Source of the DNA: Flavobacteriales bacterium
GTDB taxonomy: Bacteria > Bacteroidota > Bacteroidia > Flavobacteriales_D > Crocinitomicaceae
Reading direction: 5' to 3'
NCBI GenBank assembly: GCA_947500875.1
Contig: CANMUN010000016.1
Coordinates: 1 to 46,305, forward strand
DNA length: 46,305 nt
Part shown: positions 45,161-46,305 of the stretch, in pieces
How positions within the stretch are numbered: position 1 is the stretch's first letter
How the letters are laid out: the number at the start of each line of letters is the position of its first letter
Position numbers and translations under genes: made by a program
The notes under the pieces: generated by a model
What the model saw: the letters and a program-made list of their open reading frames with translations, nothing else
Told to the model about the DNA's origin: nothing
Database searches by the model: none

Positions 45161-46305
45161 AAACCCTTTTATCGCTAAGTTCCTTCCTCTTTGCTTATCT
45201 ATTGTCGGCACAAGCGGTTGTGTTGGACCATGTGGAACCAGCCAATTGGTGGGTTGGAATGAAACACCATCAGGTGCAGGTCTTACTTCACGGTCCTCAG
45301 ATTGCTAAATACACGGTGAAGGTTCAGGGATTGAACATTTTAGGAGTCATCAAAACGGAGAATCCGAACTACCTCTTCGTGACCGTGGAAACCCAAGACA
45401 GGAATGCCGGGAGCTATCCTATTACCTTAACCAATACCTCGAATAAAGAAGTTGCGCGCTTTGATTTTACCTTGGAAGAACGGATTTATCAATCAGCGGT
45501 TCGTCAAGGATTTTCAACGAAGGATGTTATTTACCTGTTAATGCCAGACCGTTTTGCTAACGTGGTTCAAGGTCAAGATACCTATCCTGGAATGTCAGAG
45601 CCAGGAAATCGTTCCCTCCCCGGGGGGCGTCATGGGGGCGACATCGCCGGGATTATGGAGCATTTGGACTATATTAAAGAACTCGGTGCTACAACGATTT
45701 GGACCACGCCCTTGTTGGAGGACAATGAACCTACCTATTCCTATCACGGCTATGCCCAATCGGACCTGTACAAGGTAGATCCCCGCTATGGAACCAATGC
45801 TTGGTTTAAGGAATTGGTGCTGGAATCCCATCGTCGAGGCCTCAAAGTGATTAAAGATGAAGTTCCCAACCACTGGTCGAGCAAGCATTGGATGATACAA
45901 GACCTCCCTACGAAAACGTGGATTCATCAGTTCGATCAATTTACCAGATCTTCCTATCGAACCAGCACCCAAATGGATTTGTATGCTGCGCCGTCCGATC
46001 ATGCTGCGTCTGCAGATGGTTGGTTTGATACCTCCATGCCAGACATGAATCAGTCTAATCCCTTGCTTTTGACCTACTTAATTCAAAATACCATTTGGTG
46101 GGTAGAATATGCGTGTTTGGATGGCTTGAGGGTTGACACCTATTCGTACAACGACAAGGATGCGATTGCCACCTGGACCAAGGCGATAATGGATGAATAT
46201 CCTTTTATTAACATGGTCGGTGAGGTCTGGTTGCATAATCAGGCACAAATTTCGTATTGGCAAAAAGACAGTAAAATAGGAGCCTTGGATTCGTATAACA
46301 GCGGC
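45157..46305 (+). CDS. Secreted neopullulanase-like GH13 enzyme, 3' end outside window
   Basis: The frame is open to the window edge (383 codons seen). A signal peptide ends near LSAQA (residue 20). Residues 21-110 form the cyclomaltodextrinase-type N-terminal domain (VEPANWWVGM, HGPQI). The barrel has VIYLLMPDRFANV, RHGGDIAGIMEHLDYIKELG, GYAQSDLYKVDPRYGT, nucleophile D327 (GLRVDTYS) and acid/base E356 (MVGEVW). This is the SusA/neopullulanase type, which cuts maltooligosaccharides and cyclodextrins in the periplasm or at the surface. It is third in the operon with ATGA overlaps. The final catalytic Asp is beyond the window. Confidence 0.92.
   Translation, partial: MKTLLSLSSFLFAYLLSAQAVVLDHVEPANWWVGMKHHQVQVLLHGPQIAKYTVKVQGLNILGVIKTENPNYLFVTVETQDRNAGSYPITLTNTSNKEVARFDFTLEERIYQSAVRQGFSTKDVIYLLMPDRFANVVQGQDTYPGMSEPGNRSLPGGRHGGDIAGIMEHLDYIKELGATTIWTTPLLEDNEPTYSYHGYAQSDLYKVDPRYGTNAWFKELVLESHRRGLKVIKDEVPNHWSSKHWMIQDLPTKTWIHQFDQFTRSSYRTSTQMDLYAAPSDHAASADGWFDTSMPDMNQSNPLLLTYLIQNTIWWVEYACLDGLRVDTYSYNDKDAIATWTKAIMDEYPFINMVGEVWLHNQAQISYWQKDSKIGALDSYNSG

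Overview
The window looks like chromosomal DNA of a flavobacterium-like member of the Bacteroidota. Several signs agree: promoter -7 boxes of the TAnnTTTG type before many genes, few Shine-Dalgarno sequences, lipoproteins with short lipoboxes, C-terminal type IX secretion sorting domains, a replicative DNA polymerase fused to its own proofreading exonuclease, and the tRNA-tuf-tRNA-Trp-secE-nusG-rplKAJL-rpoBC order. Coding density is very high. No gap without a gene exceeds about 230 bases. I see no insertion sequence, prophage, CRISPR array or integron.

Region 1 (1-14.5 kb) is mixed housekeeping: a free methionine sulfoxide reductase (cut by the window start), an Ig-like lipoprotein, exonuclease-fused DnaE, a 3' fragment of a DUF4190-type membrane gene, an alpha/beta hydrolase with a heavy-metal-domain lipoprotein, two related small lipoproteins, 3-hydroxyanthranilate dioxygenase, folA-thyA, an orphan histidine kinase behind a ferredoxin-NADP reductase, and an aldo/keto reductase.

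Region 2 (14.6-21.9 kb) is the most interesting. A stand-alone H-NOX haem sensor overlaps by one base a 1259-residue histidine kinase. The N-terminus of that kinase resembles the HNOBA domain of animal soluble guanylate cyclase, followed by three PAS and two GAF domains. A single-domain response regulator follows. The same tightly packed run continues into a saccharopine dehydrogenase-family enzyme, a DUF3467 protein and a GT2 glycosyltransferase. I read this as a nitric-oxide two-component system with the order H-NOX, HNOBA, coiled coil, output, but with kinase output instead of cyclase. A convergent GT4 glycosyltransferase closes the region.

Region 3 (23.1-36.1 kb) is the gene-expression cluster: tRNA-Thr(TGT), tRNA-Tyr, tRNA-Gly, tRNA-Thr(GGT), tuf, tRNA-Trp, secE, nusG, rplK, rplA, rplJ, rplL, rpoB and rpoC. 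It has one strong promoter before the tRNAs, RNA hairpins between tuf and tRNA-Trp and between rplL and rpoB, and a bidirectional terminator after rpoC.

Region 4 (36.1-46.3 kb) has accA-recG transcribed leftward and ispE rightward from a divergent promoter pair. A secreted starch system follows: a small exported protein with a T9SS tail, then an operon with ATGA overlaps of a multidomain GH13 amylase, a secreted CotH-family kinase and a neopullulanase-like GH13 enzyme that runs off the end of the window.
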